29,582 nucleotides of DNA, taken from Gemmatimonadaceae bacterium (GTDB lineage Bacteria > Latescibacterota > UBA2968 > UBA8231). This document shows positions 1-7,272 of this stretch, piece by piece. Location of the stretch: assembly GCA_002726335.1 (NCBI GenBank), contig PBSR01000078.1, forward strand, positions 1-29,582, given 5' to 3'. Within the stretch, counting starts at the first letter, position 1. Each line of letters begins with the position of its first letter. Position numbers and translations under genes: made by a program. Under the pieces are notes generated by a model. It did no database searches, was not told the DNA's origin, and worked only from the letters and a program-made list of their open reading frames with translations.

Positions 1-709
1 CGTCCACCATCGTGCGCAGCGACTCGTAGACCTCGGGCGCTTCGTCGCGGATGGGCTCTTCGAGAAAGTCGAGGGTGCCCGCCGGCAGGCGCTGACAGAA
101 CGAGGCCGTCTCGGCGACGTTGAGACGGTGATGGTAGTCGATACCGAGTACGGGATCGGGACCGAGCTCCTGCCTCAGCGCCGACAGCCATTCCGCCGTC
201 ACGCCGATCGACTCGCGCGGCTCGAACAGATCGGCCGCGTCGGTATCCGTGCGCTTTGCCGGGCCCGTTCGAATCACCGACCAGCCCTTGTCCAGCAACA
301 GCTTCGCGTTCTCTATCAGCTTGGCCAGCGACGGCGCCCCGGTGGTGGCGAAGCAGGGAACCGCATCGCGCTGTTTGCCACCGAGAAGCTGATGCACCGG
401 TACACCCAGTGCCTTTCCGTGGACGTCGTACAAGGCGATGTCGATGGCGGAGATGGCCCCCGTCAGGATGCGGCCCCCCTCGAAATACTGACCTCTGTAC
501 ATCTCCTGCCAGAGCGCTCCGGGGCGACGAGGATCGCGGCCGATGAGGAATTCACGGTAATGCTCCACCGCTCCCTGCACGGCCAGTTCCCGACTCGATA
601 CGCCAGCCTCCCCCCAGCCATGTACACCCTCGTCGGTTTCCACCTTGACGATCAGCTGGTTTCGATTGCCCACCCAGGTGGGGTAGACCTTGACATCTGA
701 TATCTTCAC
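1..709 (-). CDS. Enolase-superfamily (mandelate racemase / galactonate-mannonate dehydratase-like) enzyme, partial
   Basis: The minus strand reads from a GTG start at 709 to the window edge, giving 236 codons with the C-terminus cut off. The N-terminus (MKISDVKVYP...) and the capping domain match the mandelate racemase / muconate lactonizing enzyme group of the enolase superfamily, which abstract a proton next to a carboxylate in an Mg2+ site. The barrel begins with a WSVIRTG strand where other groups carry KxK. It is followed by GIDYHHR, whose Asp and His match the DxH pattern of galactonate/mannonate dehydratases, and then FLEEPI with the next metal-ligand Glu. A sugar-acid dehydratase is therefore the best guess; the substrate cannot be read. 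GAGG lies six bases before the GTG, supporting this start. It is divergent from the URO-D-family gene at 816, with about 106 bases between them. Confidence 0.88.
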   Translation of the reverse strand, partial: MKISDVKVYPTWVGNRNQLIVKVETDEGVHGWGEAGVSSRELAVQGAVEHYREFLIGRDPRRPGALWQEMYRGQYFEGGRILTGAISAIDIALYDVHGKALGVPVHQLLGGKQRDAVPCFATTGAPSLAKLIENAKLLLDKGWSVIRTGPAKRTDTDAADLFEPRESIGVTAEWLSALRQELGPDPVLGIDYHHRLNVAETASFCQRLPAGTLDFLEEPIRDEAPEVYESLRTMVD

Positions 710-732
710 GAGATTCCTCGGTTTCTCCTGTG

Positions 733-768
733 CACCGGTTGCCGCACCGGTGACGATTCAGGTATTCT
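733..768 (+). promoter_or_regulatory. Possible promoter with inverted-repeat operator between divergent genes
   Basis: A 7-bp inverted repeat CACCGGT / ACCGGTG (733-739 and 746-752, 6-base loop) lies in the gap between the divergent genes. A weak -35 (TTGCCG, 739-744) overlaps it, and a weak -10 (TATTCT, 763-768) follows at 18 bp. Each hexamer matches the sigma70 consensus at only four of six positions. The repeat could be a regulator site controlling one or both genes; this is inference. Confidence 0.3.
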
Positions 769-815
769 TGTGTGAATTGCAGTTCCCGCCAACGACACCT
801 TTGACGGATTCTTCC

Positions 816-1769
816 ATGACCCCTCGCGAACGTTTCATCGCCGCCCTCGAGCGGCGCCCGGTGCCCGGCCGTGTGCCCAATTTCGAGCTCGTCTTCTTCC
901 TCACCATGGAGGCCTTCGGCCGCGTCCACCCGTCCCATCGCAGCTACCATCAGTGGGACCAGATGGCGGAATCGGAGCGTGACCTGCACCGGCGGGACAT
1001 GTCCGACCTGTTCATCCAGACGGCGCGTCGCTTCGAACACGACGCCATCTTCCTGCATCCCAATCCCGGGCGCGAGGAGGAGGTCCTGCGCTGCGTCGAT
1101 CTGGTGCGCGAGGAGACGGGGGACGAGTTCTTCCTCATGCTCCACGGAGACGCCACCTATTCGATTCCCAACGGCGACGCCATGACGGAGTGGTGCGCCC
1201 GTGCCGCCGAAGAACCCGGGAAAGTGCAGAGCGAAGCGTCCCGCCACGTTGACGACGCTCTCGAACGCGGCCAACGCCTCGCCGACCATGGCGGTCTCGA
1301 CGGCTTCGCCCTGTGCGCCGACTACTGTTTCAACACCGGCCCATTCCTGCAGCCAGAGTGGTTCGACGACTTCGTCACCCCCTACCTGCACCGCCTCGTC
1401 CGGGGGTACCGGGATCAGGGACATTACGTCATCAAGCACACCGACGGCAACATCATGCCGATCCTGGACCGTCTCGTCGACGCCGAGCCCCACGCCCTCC
1501 ATTCTCTCGACCCCCAGGGCGACGTAGACATGGCGGAGGTGAAACGTCTCGTCGGCGACCGTGTCTGCCTCATCGGCAATGTCAACTGTGGCCTGCTGGA
1601 TTCGGGAACGGAACAGGAATGTATCGAGTCGGCGCGCTACGCCCTGCGGCACGGTATGCCGGACGGTGGCTACGTCTTCTCCACAAGCAACTGCGTCTAT
1701 ACCGGCATGCAGCTGGCGCGCTACGAATTGATCCTCGACGTCTGGCGGCGAGAGGGTGTAGCCGCGTAG
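816..1769 (+). CDS. Uroporphyrinogen decarboxylase (URO-D)-family protein, not HemE
   Basis: This is a 317-residue protein. The open frame extends upstream, but the start MTPRERFIAALERR at 816 matches the usual N-terminus of the URO-D / MtaA methyltransferase fold. Later blocks fit as well: the KHTDGN block (residues 207-212), LHSLDPQGDVDM, the GNVNCGLL strand and the terminal GYVFSTSNC region. The conserved HemE signature RQAGRY is absent, so haem synthesis is unlikely. The HxC zinc-site pattern of corrinoid methyltransferases (MtaA/CmuA) reads HxD here, so activity as a corrinoid methyltransferase is uncertain. Divergently placed enolase-superfamily and URO-D-like genes suggest a catabolic locus, but the substrate is unknown. 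The Shine-Dalgarno signal is weak. Confidence 0.85.
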   Translation: MTPRERFIAALERRPVPGRVPNFELVFFLTMEAFGRVHPSHRSYHQWDQMAESERDLHRRDMSDLFIQTARRFEHDAIFLHPNPGREEEVLRCVDLVREETGDEFFLMLHGDATYSIPNGDAMTEWCARAAEEPGKVQSEASRHVDDALERGQRLADHGGLDGFALCADYCFNTGPFLQPEWFDDFVTPYLHRLVRGYRDQGHYVIKHTDGNIMPILDRLVDAEPHALHSLDPQGDVDMAEVKRLVGDRVCLIGNVNCGLLDSGTEQECIESARYALRHGMPDGGYVFSTSNCVYTGMQLARYELILDVWRREGVAA

Positions 1770-1782
1770 CAGCCGTGCGACC

Positions 1783-4161
1783 CTAACCGGCCTCCGACCA
1801 CGCCTTCACTGCGGTACAGGCCGTCTCCAGCAGAAGCCCCAGCTCCTCGAGACCGGCTTCGATGTTGGTCTGATCCCCTTCCTTGAGCCGCTGTTCCCAG
1901 AACTCGGCCCGCGCCGTCAACTGCAGTGCCCCGACCTCCCGGCCCGTGCCCTTCATCGTGTGGACTTCGCGGTGCAACGTCTGCAGATCACCCGCCTCAT
2001 GGGCTTGCTTTGCCCGCTGCAGGATCTCCGGCGCCGTGCTCGCGAACAGGTCGACGAACTCGGCCAGGTCGAGATCTCCTGACGCCTCGAGCTCGCGCAG
2101 TTGCTCCAGTGGCTCGGGGTCGAGTACCGGCAGGTTCTCCGAGGGCGGCTCGCCGGGTCGGTCAGCGTCCGCCTCCGGTTGCTCCCTGGCGCTCAGCCTG
2201 GCCAGGGCGGCACGCAGGTCTTCCTTGCGTACCGGCTTGGAGATGAAGTCGTCCATCCCTGCCTGCAGACAGCGCTCCCGGTCCGCCTGCATGACGTTCG
2301 CCGTGAGGGCCACGATCGAAGTCTGCTTCAGTCCTTGCTGGGTTTCCAGTTCTCGGATCCGTTCTGTCGCCGTGACGCCGTCCATCTCGGGCATCTGCAG
2401 ATCCATCAGAATCACGTCGAAGGGAGGATCGGCACGGAAGCGGTCGACGGCGACGACGCCGTTCTCCGCTTCGGTGATGTTGTGGTCGTCCCTGCGCAGC
2501 AGGGCCTGAGCCACCTTGCGATTGAGATCGTTGTCCTCCACAAGCAGAATTCGCATCGGCGGGACACGCGTAGCCTCGGTGGTGGTGGCCTGCAGGTCGA
2601 GTCCCGTTCCCGGCCTGACCCGGATGTCGAAACGAAACGTGCTGCCCACACCGGGTTCGCTTTCGACGTGTATGCTGCCTGCCATCGCCTCCACCAGACT
2701 CCGGGTGATCGACAGGCCGAGACCCGTCCCGCCGTGGCTCCGCGTGATGGAATGGTCGGCCTGGGTGAAGCGATCGAAGACCGCCTCCAGGTGTTTTTCC
2801 GGAATGCCGATCCCGGTGTCGCGCACCTCGAAGTACAGCGTCACCTCGTCCTCGGCGACAGTCGCCTTCAGGCTCAGATCGACGCTGCCCTGCTCGGTGA
2901 ACTTCACCGCATTGCCGAGCAGATTCAGCAGAATCTGACGCAGTCGCACACGGTCGCCTTCGACATAACGGGGGACTGTCGGGTCAGCCGTGAACGTCAG
3001 CTGAATGCCCTTGTCGTCGGCTCGCGGTGCCAGCGTGGATCGCGCCCCCTCGACGACTTCGATCAGATCGAAAGGCAGTGATACCGTCTCCAGCTGCCCC
3101 GCCTCGATCTTGGACAGATCGAGCAGATCGTCGATGATCTTCGCCAACGACTCGGAGGCCCGCAGGACGGTGTCGACCTGATCTGCGGCACGCGGTGTGA
3201 GCTCCTCCTCCTGCAGTGCCTGGGCCATACCCATCACAGCATTGATCGGTGTTCGAATCTCGTGGCTCGTGTTGGCCAGGAACGCACTCTTGGCCAGGTT
3301 CGCTTCCTCCGCCGCAAGGGCCGCTAACCGCATCTCTTCGGCAGCCTGCTGCTGAACCGTGACGTCGAGGACTGACACGAGCACCCGTGAATACTCGACC
3401 TTCTGCCCCGGGACGACGGCGAAGTTGAGGATGACGTGCCGCTGCGTCCCCTTCAGCGAATAGGCCACCGTCTCGTGGGTGAAGCGTGACTCGCCGTTGT
3501 GCAGGGCCACCATGCCCTCGCGGAGGGCCGGATAGGCCTCCCGCCGGAAGACTTCCTGCAGATGCGCTGCCAGCGTTGTGCCGTCCTCGCACTCGAACAG
3601 CTCGAGGGTGGCGTCGTTGGCGTCGAGGATGCGAATACGGCCGGTACACTCGAACACGACGCGCGGAGTCAGGTGGTGCCGTACGGCCTCCTCATCGGCC
3701 AGACCGAGACCGGCCAGATAGGCCTTTACTTCCGAATAGTCCTGTTCCCACAGCGAGATCGGCGCTTGCTGAAAGAAGCTGCGGTAGCGGATCTCGCTGG
3801 CCGCCAGCGCCGCCGCGTCGCGCCGACGCCGGATGACGAGCAGGACCGACAGCAGCAAGACCGCCATGACGGAAGCACCCACGGGCATGAAGAACACAGG
3901 TCGACTGTAGAGGCTGGGTAGCACCTCGAAGTCTGCCGTAAACTCCCCTTCGCTCCTGGCACCGGCAGCACCAGCGGCCTGCACACGCAATCTGTGATCG
4001 CCGGATGGCAACGCGGCGAAGGTCGCCTCCCGTGTCGTCGACCAATCCGACCAGGGTCCATCATCAAGAGCCACGCGTACCTGAATCCGGTCTCGGGGTG
4101 TCTGGCCCTCGAAGGACAGCGCCTTCCACACCTGGGGTGAGATCAAAGCCGAACTCGACAA
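1783..4161 (-). CDS. Hybrid sensor histidine kinase (Y_Y_Y-TM-PAS-HisKA-HATPase-REC-Hpt), probably N-terminally truncated
   Basis: The frame has 792 residues when started at TTG 4161; an in-frame stop lies two codons upstream and there is no ATG near the start. Residues about 18-82 match a Y_Y_Y domain (DDGPWSDWS...TFAALPSG), which normally follows a seven-bladed Reg_prop propeller. One membrane segment follows at about 90-110, then a PAS-like region (about 120-275). Next come HisKA with His300 in SHEIRTP, HATPase (NLLGNAVKF, DTGIGIP, GGTGLGLSI; about 390-515), a receiver with Asp587 in LMDLQMP, and Hpt with His734 in HTMKGTG. The phosphorelay residues are intact, so the cytoplasmic part could work. 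The missing propeller and signal peptide, the absence of a Shine-Dalgarno at TTG, and a + strand terminator just upstream suggest a 5' deletion or rearrangement. It may be a decaying gene. Confidence 0.85.
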   Translation of the reverse strand: MSSSALISPQVWKALSFEGQTPRDRIQVRVALDDGPWSDWSTTREATFAALPSGDHRLRVQAAGAAGARSEGEFTADFEVLPSLYSRPVFFMPVGASVMAVLLLSVLLVIRRRRDAAALAASEIRYRSFFQQAPISLWEQDYSEVKAYLAGLGLADEEAVRHHLTPRVVFECTGRIRILDANDATLELFECEDGTTLAAHLQEVFRREAYPALREGMVALHNGESRFTHETVAYSLKGTQRHVILNFAVVPGQKVEYSRVLVSVLDVTVQQQAAEEMRLAALAAEEANLAKSAFLANTSHEIRTPINAVMGMAQALQEEELTPRAADQVDTVLRASESLAKIIDDLLDLSKIEAGQLETVSLPFDLIEVVEGARSTLAPRADDKGIQLTFTADPTVPRYVEGDRVRLRQILLNLLGNAVKFTEQGSVDLSLKATVAEDEVTLYFEVRDTGIGIPEKHLEAVFDRFTQADHSITRSHGGTGLGLSITRSLVEAMAGSIHVESEPGVGSTFRFDIRVRPGTGLDLQATTTEATRVPPMRILLVEDNDLNRKVAQALLRRDDHNITEAENGVVAVDRFRADPPFDVILMDLQMPEMDGVTATERIRELETQQGLKQTSIVALTANVMQADRERCLQAGMDDFISKPVRKEDLRAALARLSAREQPEADADRPGEPPSENLPVLDPEPLEQLRELEASGDLDLAEFVDLFASTAPEILQRAKQAHEAGDLQTLHREVHTMKGTGREVGALQLTARAEFWEQRLKEGDQTNIEAGLEELGLLLETACTAVKAWSEAG

Positions 4162-4195
4162 CCTTCGCTAGACGCTAAGCGATTCAGTTGTTCCC

Positions 4196-4230
4196 GGGGC
4201 CGCGCGGCATCGCCGCGTGGCCCCTCTTTC
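4196..4230 (+). terminator. GC-rich hairpin followed by T-rich tract, + orientation
   Basis: A 12-bp stem (4196-4207 with 4213-4224, one G-U pair, 5-base loop CATCG) is followed on the + strand by TCTTTCT. That orientation fits no gene directly upstream on +, because the upstream gene is on the minus strand. It may protect the next + gene from read-through or be a leftover of a lost + strand gene. Confidence 0.5.
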
Positions 4231-4287
4231 TGTATGGATCAGTCCAGGCAGCTTGCGTGCCTGAACGCTCGACGTGATGTTCATACC

Positions 4288-4656
4288 ATGAGACGAATCG
4301 TGACACTCAGCCTCGCCGCCCTTGCTCTTCTGGGGGCGGGGTGGGGCCTGGTACAGATCTCACAACCCGATCCCCTGGAGCAGCGGCTGACCCGCCTGCG
4401 CCAGCTGCATGTACCCCGTGCCGGCGCCGCCCGCTTCGCCTTTCTCAAGCAGGAGATCCCCGACATCGTCGGTCAGATCACCTGCTCCTGCTGTGGCAAC
4501 AAGCTGACGGAGTGTTACGACGGGGCTTGTCCACTCAGCTGTGGACCGTGTAACGAGCAGGGCAAGATCACCTACGACATGTTCTCCCACGGGCGCAGCG
4601 TGGCTGATATTCAGAGCTACATGGCGAAGAACTATCCGGTCCGTGGGACCATGTAG
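4288..4656 (+). CDS. Small exported Cys-rich protein, PCYCGC-like
   Basis: This is a 122-residue protein with an N-terminal hydrophobic segment (about 4-22) that looks like a signal anchor or signal peptide. Seven cysteines follow: CSCCG at 66-70, CY at 76, C81, C85 and C88 (CGPC). The pattern Cys cluster, ECY, CGPC, then a helix with GRSVADIQSYMAKNYP resembles the PCYCGC-motif family of unknown function, probably a metal- or redox-binding domain. Family assignment is by pattern only. The open frame runs 18 codons further upstream to ATG 4234, but starting at 4288 puts the hydrophobic segment at the N-terminus as expected for export. No good Shine-Dalgarno is seen for either start. It is convergent with the sialidase-like gene at 4675, with 18 bases between. 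Confidence 0.75.
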   Translation: MRRIVTLSLAALALLGAGWGLVQISQPDPLEQRLTRLRQLHVPRAGAARFAFLKQEIPDIVGQITCSCCGNKLTECYDGACPLSCGPCNEQGKITYDMFSHGRSVADIQSYMAKNYPVRGTM

Positions 4657-4674
4657 CCCTACGATCCGGCAGGA

Positions 4675-5787
4675 TCAGTGCAGAATGACAAAGCCTCCGC
4701 CTCGGTCCGCCACGACCGCCGCCCGACTCCATGGCTCGACAACCGAATCCACACGGCCTGCTTCGAGTGTCGTGCCTTGGGCATCATAGACCTGCCACGC
4801 CAGGTCTCCTCCCCGATCCCAACCCGTCCCCTCTGTCCACACCACCGCCATTCGGCCGGTTCTGTCAACGGCAACGACCGGGTGCTTGCGCCGTCCGCCT
4901 TTACCGTCGACGACGACGGTCTGGCTGCCGTCGACCGTGGCTGCAACCCGAGACCAGTGGATCTGTCCCTCCGTCTCCCAGGCGAGCACAGCGCCGTTGG
5001 CTACCGGGACAATCGCTGCCGTCGTCATGGGGCAAGCCGCCAGTTCCCACTCGCCCACCGTATCCTGTCTGAAGCTGCGTCCCCCGTCGACTGAGTGCAG
5101 CAGCTGCATGTCGCGATGGACGGACTCGGTGGCGGCGCGGTAGAGGATCCACAGCGCCCCGCCAGGGCTGGCTCCAGCTCGCATACCGCAGCAGCCACAG
5201 GCACCGGCTTCCACTGGATTGGCCCGTTCCTCAGCCGCGAAGGAACGGCCCGTGTCGTTGGAGGTGGCGACAAACAGCCGCCGCAACGGCTCGCCGTCAT
5301 GGCCGGCATGCCAGGCGACGAAGACATTGCCGGTGTCATCGGCGGCAACCGAGCCGCCGCCATCGAGAGCGGTCTCGTGGCGTGTCACGTTGCGCTGGGG
5401 CTCGAAACCGCCCCCGGCCCTGGAGCGTGTGTAGAACATGCCCGGTGACTCACTGTCAGCCGACATCCAGGCTACGTGGGCACGCCCTGCTCCCATCGCC
5501 AGATGTCCACCGCGTACGGTACCGATGGCCATGGCCGTGCCCGGTGTCGAATTGACCCGCACGGCAGGTGTGTCTCCAGCCTGATATAGAAGATCACCCG
5601 CCGCTGGATCTCCCATGAAGTACAGCGTATGCAGCGTGCCGCCGGAGTCGACGACGGCCTCGGGTTGCAGGCCGCCCTCCGGCAATTGCTGCAGGCGTAC
5701 GATCGACTCGGCGGCGGCGTGACCTGGCGGGTACCACAGGCATGATGTGACGCACAACAGCAAGGCGGCGCGACCCCAGTGTCTCAT
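4675..5787 (-). CDS. Secreted sialidase-fold (BNR/Asp-box) protein with CxCC motif
   Basis: This is a 370-residue protein beginning with a signal peptide (RAALLLCVTSCL...HAAA, cleavage near 26). Repeated beta-propeller strands include two Asp-box-like motifs, SNDTGRSF (about 176-183) and SVDGGRSF (about 232-239). A cysteine cluster ACGCCGMRA sits at 196-204, and a further ELAACPMT at about 249-256. The CxCC plus CP arrangement also occurs in other bacterial exo-alpha-sialidase-annotated proteins, where true sialidase activity is doubtful. I see no clear catalytic Arg triad, so I call only the fold. The ATG lies four bases after a terminator T-tract and has no Shine-Dalgarno. Its CxCCG motif echoes that of the neighbouring Cys-rich protein. 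Confidence 0.75.
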   Translation of the reverse strand: MRHWGRAALLLCVTSCLWYPPGHAAAESIVRLQQLPEGGLQPEAVVDSGGTLHTLYFMGDPAAGDLLYQAGDTPAVRVNSTPGTAMAIGTVRGGHLAMGAGRAHVAWMSADSESPGMFYTRSRAGGGFEPQRNVTRHETALDGGGSVAADDTGNVFVAWHAGHDGEPLRRLFVATSNDTGRSFAAEERANPVEAGACGCCGMRAGASPGGALWILYRAATESVHRDMQLLHSVDGGRSFRQDTVGEWELAACPMTTAAIVPVANGAVLAWETEGQIHWSRVAATVDGSQTVVVDGKGGRRKHPVVAVDRTGRMAVVWTEGTGWDRGGDLAWQVYDAQGTTLEAGRVDSVVEPWSRAAVVADRGGGFVILH

Positions 5788-5790
5788 CCC

Positions 5791-5836
5791 GGCAAAATAA
5801 GAAAAAACGGCGCCAGCCGTGATGGCCGACGCCGTT
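5791..5836 (-). terminator. Rho-independent terminator after the response-regulator operon
   Basis: On the minus strand the stem AACGGCG / CGCCGTT (5830-5836 with 5806-5812), with an inner GCC/GGC pair, is followed by TTTTCTTATTTTG. It lies 30 bases past the response-regulator stop and ends only four bases before the next minus-strand gene's ATG. Confidence 0.75.
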
Positions 5837-5866
5837 GCTGTCCGATTCTGGGGATCTCCCGGGGGC

Positions 5867-7272
5867 TCAATCCTGAGCGGCGATCTGCACGGCGTCGAGA
5901 TGGTACTTGGCCAGCAACCTGTGCAGCGACCGCCGGTCGATGCCGACCTGCTCCGCCGAGCGCGAGATATTGCCCTTGAAGCGTTTCAGCACATCGGCGA
6001 TGTAGCGCTTCTCGAAGTCCTCCACAAGCCGTTCCTTGGCTTCTTTGAAGGGCAGGTGGAGGTAGAAGCCCGGATGGTCGTCACTCTTGCCTCCCTCCGG
6101 GGAGGATATCGAATGCGGCAGGTCCACGGGGCAAACCGTGTCGCCCGAAGCCAGCACGAGGGCGCGTTCGATCACGTTCTGCAGTTCCCGGACGTTGCCG
6201 CGCCATTCGTGGGCGATCAGCAGGTGCATCGCCTCTGGACTGATGCTGGTCACATCCTTGTCGTTCTTGGCGGCGTAGCGGTGCAGATAGTGGTCGGCCA
6301 GCAGCGGAATGTCGTCGCGCCGCTCGCGCAGTGGTGGCAGATAGATGGGGAAGGTGTTGATGCGATAGAACAGGTCTTCGCGGAACTCGGCTTCTTCCAC
6401 CTGTTGTTCCAGATCACGATTCGTGGCGCACACCAGGCGCACATCGACCTCACGTTCCTGAGTACTTCCCAGCCGACGGAAGCGTCCGTCCTCCAGCACG
6501 CGGAGGAATTTCACCTGCAGGGGGGGGGCAATTCGCCGATCTCGTCCATGAAGAATGTGCCGCCATGGGCCTCCTCCAGCAGACCCGGCTTGGGCTTGGC
6601 CGCACCCGTGAAGGCACCCCGCTCGTAGCCGAAGATCTCACTCTCGACGAGGTTTTCGGGCAGCGCCCCGCAGTTGATCGGCACAAAGGGCTGGCTCGCC
6701 CGTCGGCTGTGGGCGTGGATGCTCTGGGCGATCAGTTCCTTGCCGGTGCCCGAAGCGCCGGAAATGAGGACGGAGATGTCGGTGTCGGCGATCTTCTTTA
6801 TCGACTCGAAGACCTGCACCATGCCGGCGCTCTTGCCGATGATATTGTCAAAGCTGTACTGGCGGCTGAGTTGATCGCGCAGGTTGCGGTTCTCGCGCCG
6901 CAGGGAGCGCTCCTCCAGAGCCTTCTCGATGACGATCTGCAGGTGATCGGGTGTGAATGGCTTGGGCACGAAATTGGCCGCACCCAGGGCCATGGCCTCC
7001 ACGGCATCTTCCACCGTGCTGTAGGCCGTCATCATGATCACCAGCACCTCGGGGTGCTCGGCTCGCAGCGTGCGCAGCAGCTCCATACCACCCATGCCGG
7101 GCATCTTCAGGTCCGTAAGGACGAGATGTACCTCTTTCTTGGCGATGCACTCCAGGGCTTCCTCCGCCGACGAGGACAGGCTGACCTGATAGCCCTTGCC
7201 CTGCAGCAGACGCTGGCAGCTGGTCGCAAGATCGACTTCGTCGTCGACGACGAGAATGTGCTCACTCGACAT
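5867..7272 (-). CDS. NtrC-family sigma54-dependent response regulator, frameshifted in a poly-C tract
   Basis: The first reading frame starts at ATG 7272 (GGAGG six bases upstream) and runs to a stop near 6511. It encodes a receiver domain (Asp54 in LTDLKMP), Walker A GASGTGKE (172-179), the sigma54-contact loop GAFTGA (219-224) and Walker B FFMDEIGELP. A second frame from about 6520 to 5867 carries the rest of the AAA+ domain (LRVLEDGRFRRLGS, NVRELQNVIERA) and a FIS-type helix-turn-helix (ISRSAEQVGIDRRSLHRLL). A run of nine C on the coding strand at 6520-6528 breaks the frame; ten would restore LPPPLQVKFLRVLEDG and give about 468 residues. This is either a sequencing or assembly error, a real mutation, or slippage. 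The gene overlaps the upstream histidine kinase by 11 bases, its obvious partner. Confidence 0.88.
6520..6528 (-). other. Nine-base C homopolymer causing the frameshift
   Basis: Nine G on the + strand (C on the coding strand) follow the codons for DEIGEL. Nine give PPP-C-R-stop; ten would give PPPLQVKFLR and a continuous response regulator. Confidence 0.9.

Noticed and set aside
552..1652. Long open frame antisense to the URO-D-family gene
   Set aside because: It mirrors the real gene's codons, has no recognisable domain, and the + strand product matches a known family.
4663..4676. Short inverted repeat GATCC-GGCA-GGATC between convergent stops
   Set aside because: A five-base stem without a T-tract is too weak to call a terminator.
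4675..5787. Calling the BNR-repeat protein a true sialidase
   Set aside because: Asp-boxes indicate only the fold; no catalytic Arg triad or Tyr/Glu pair could be identified.
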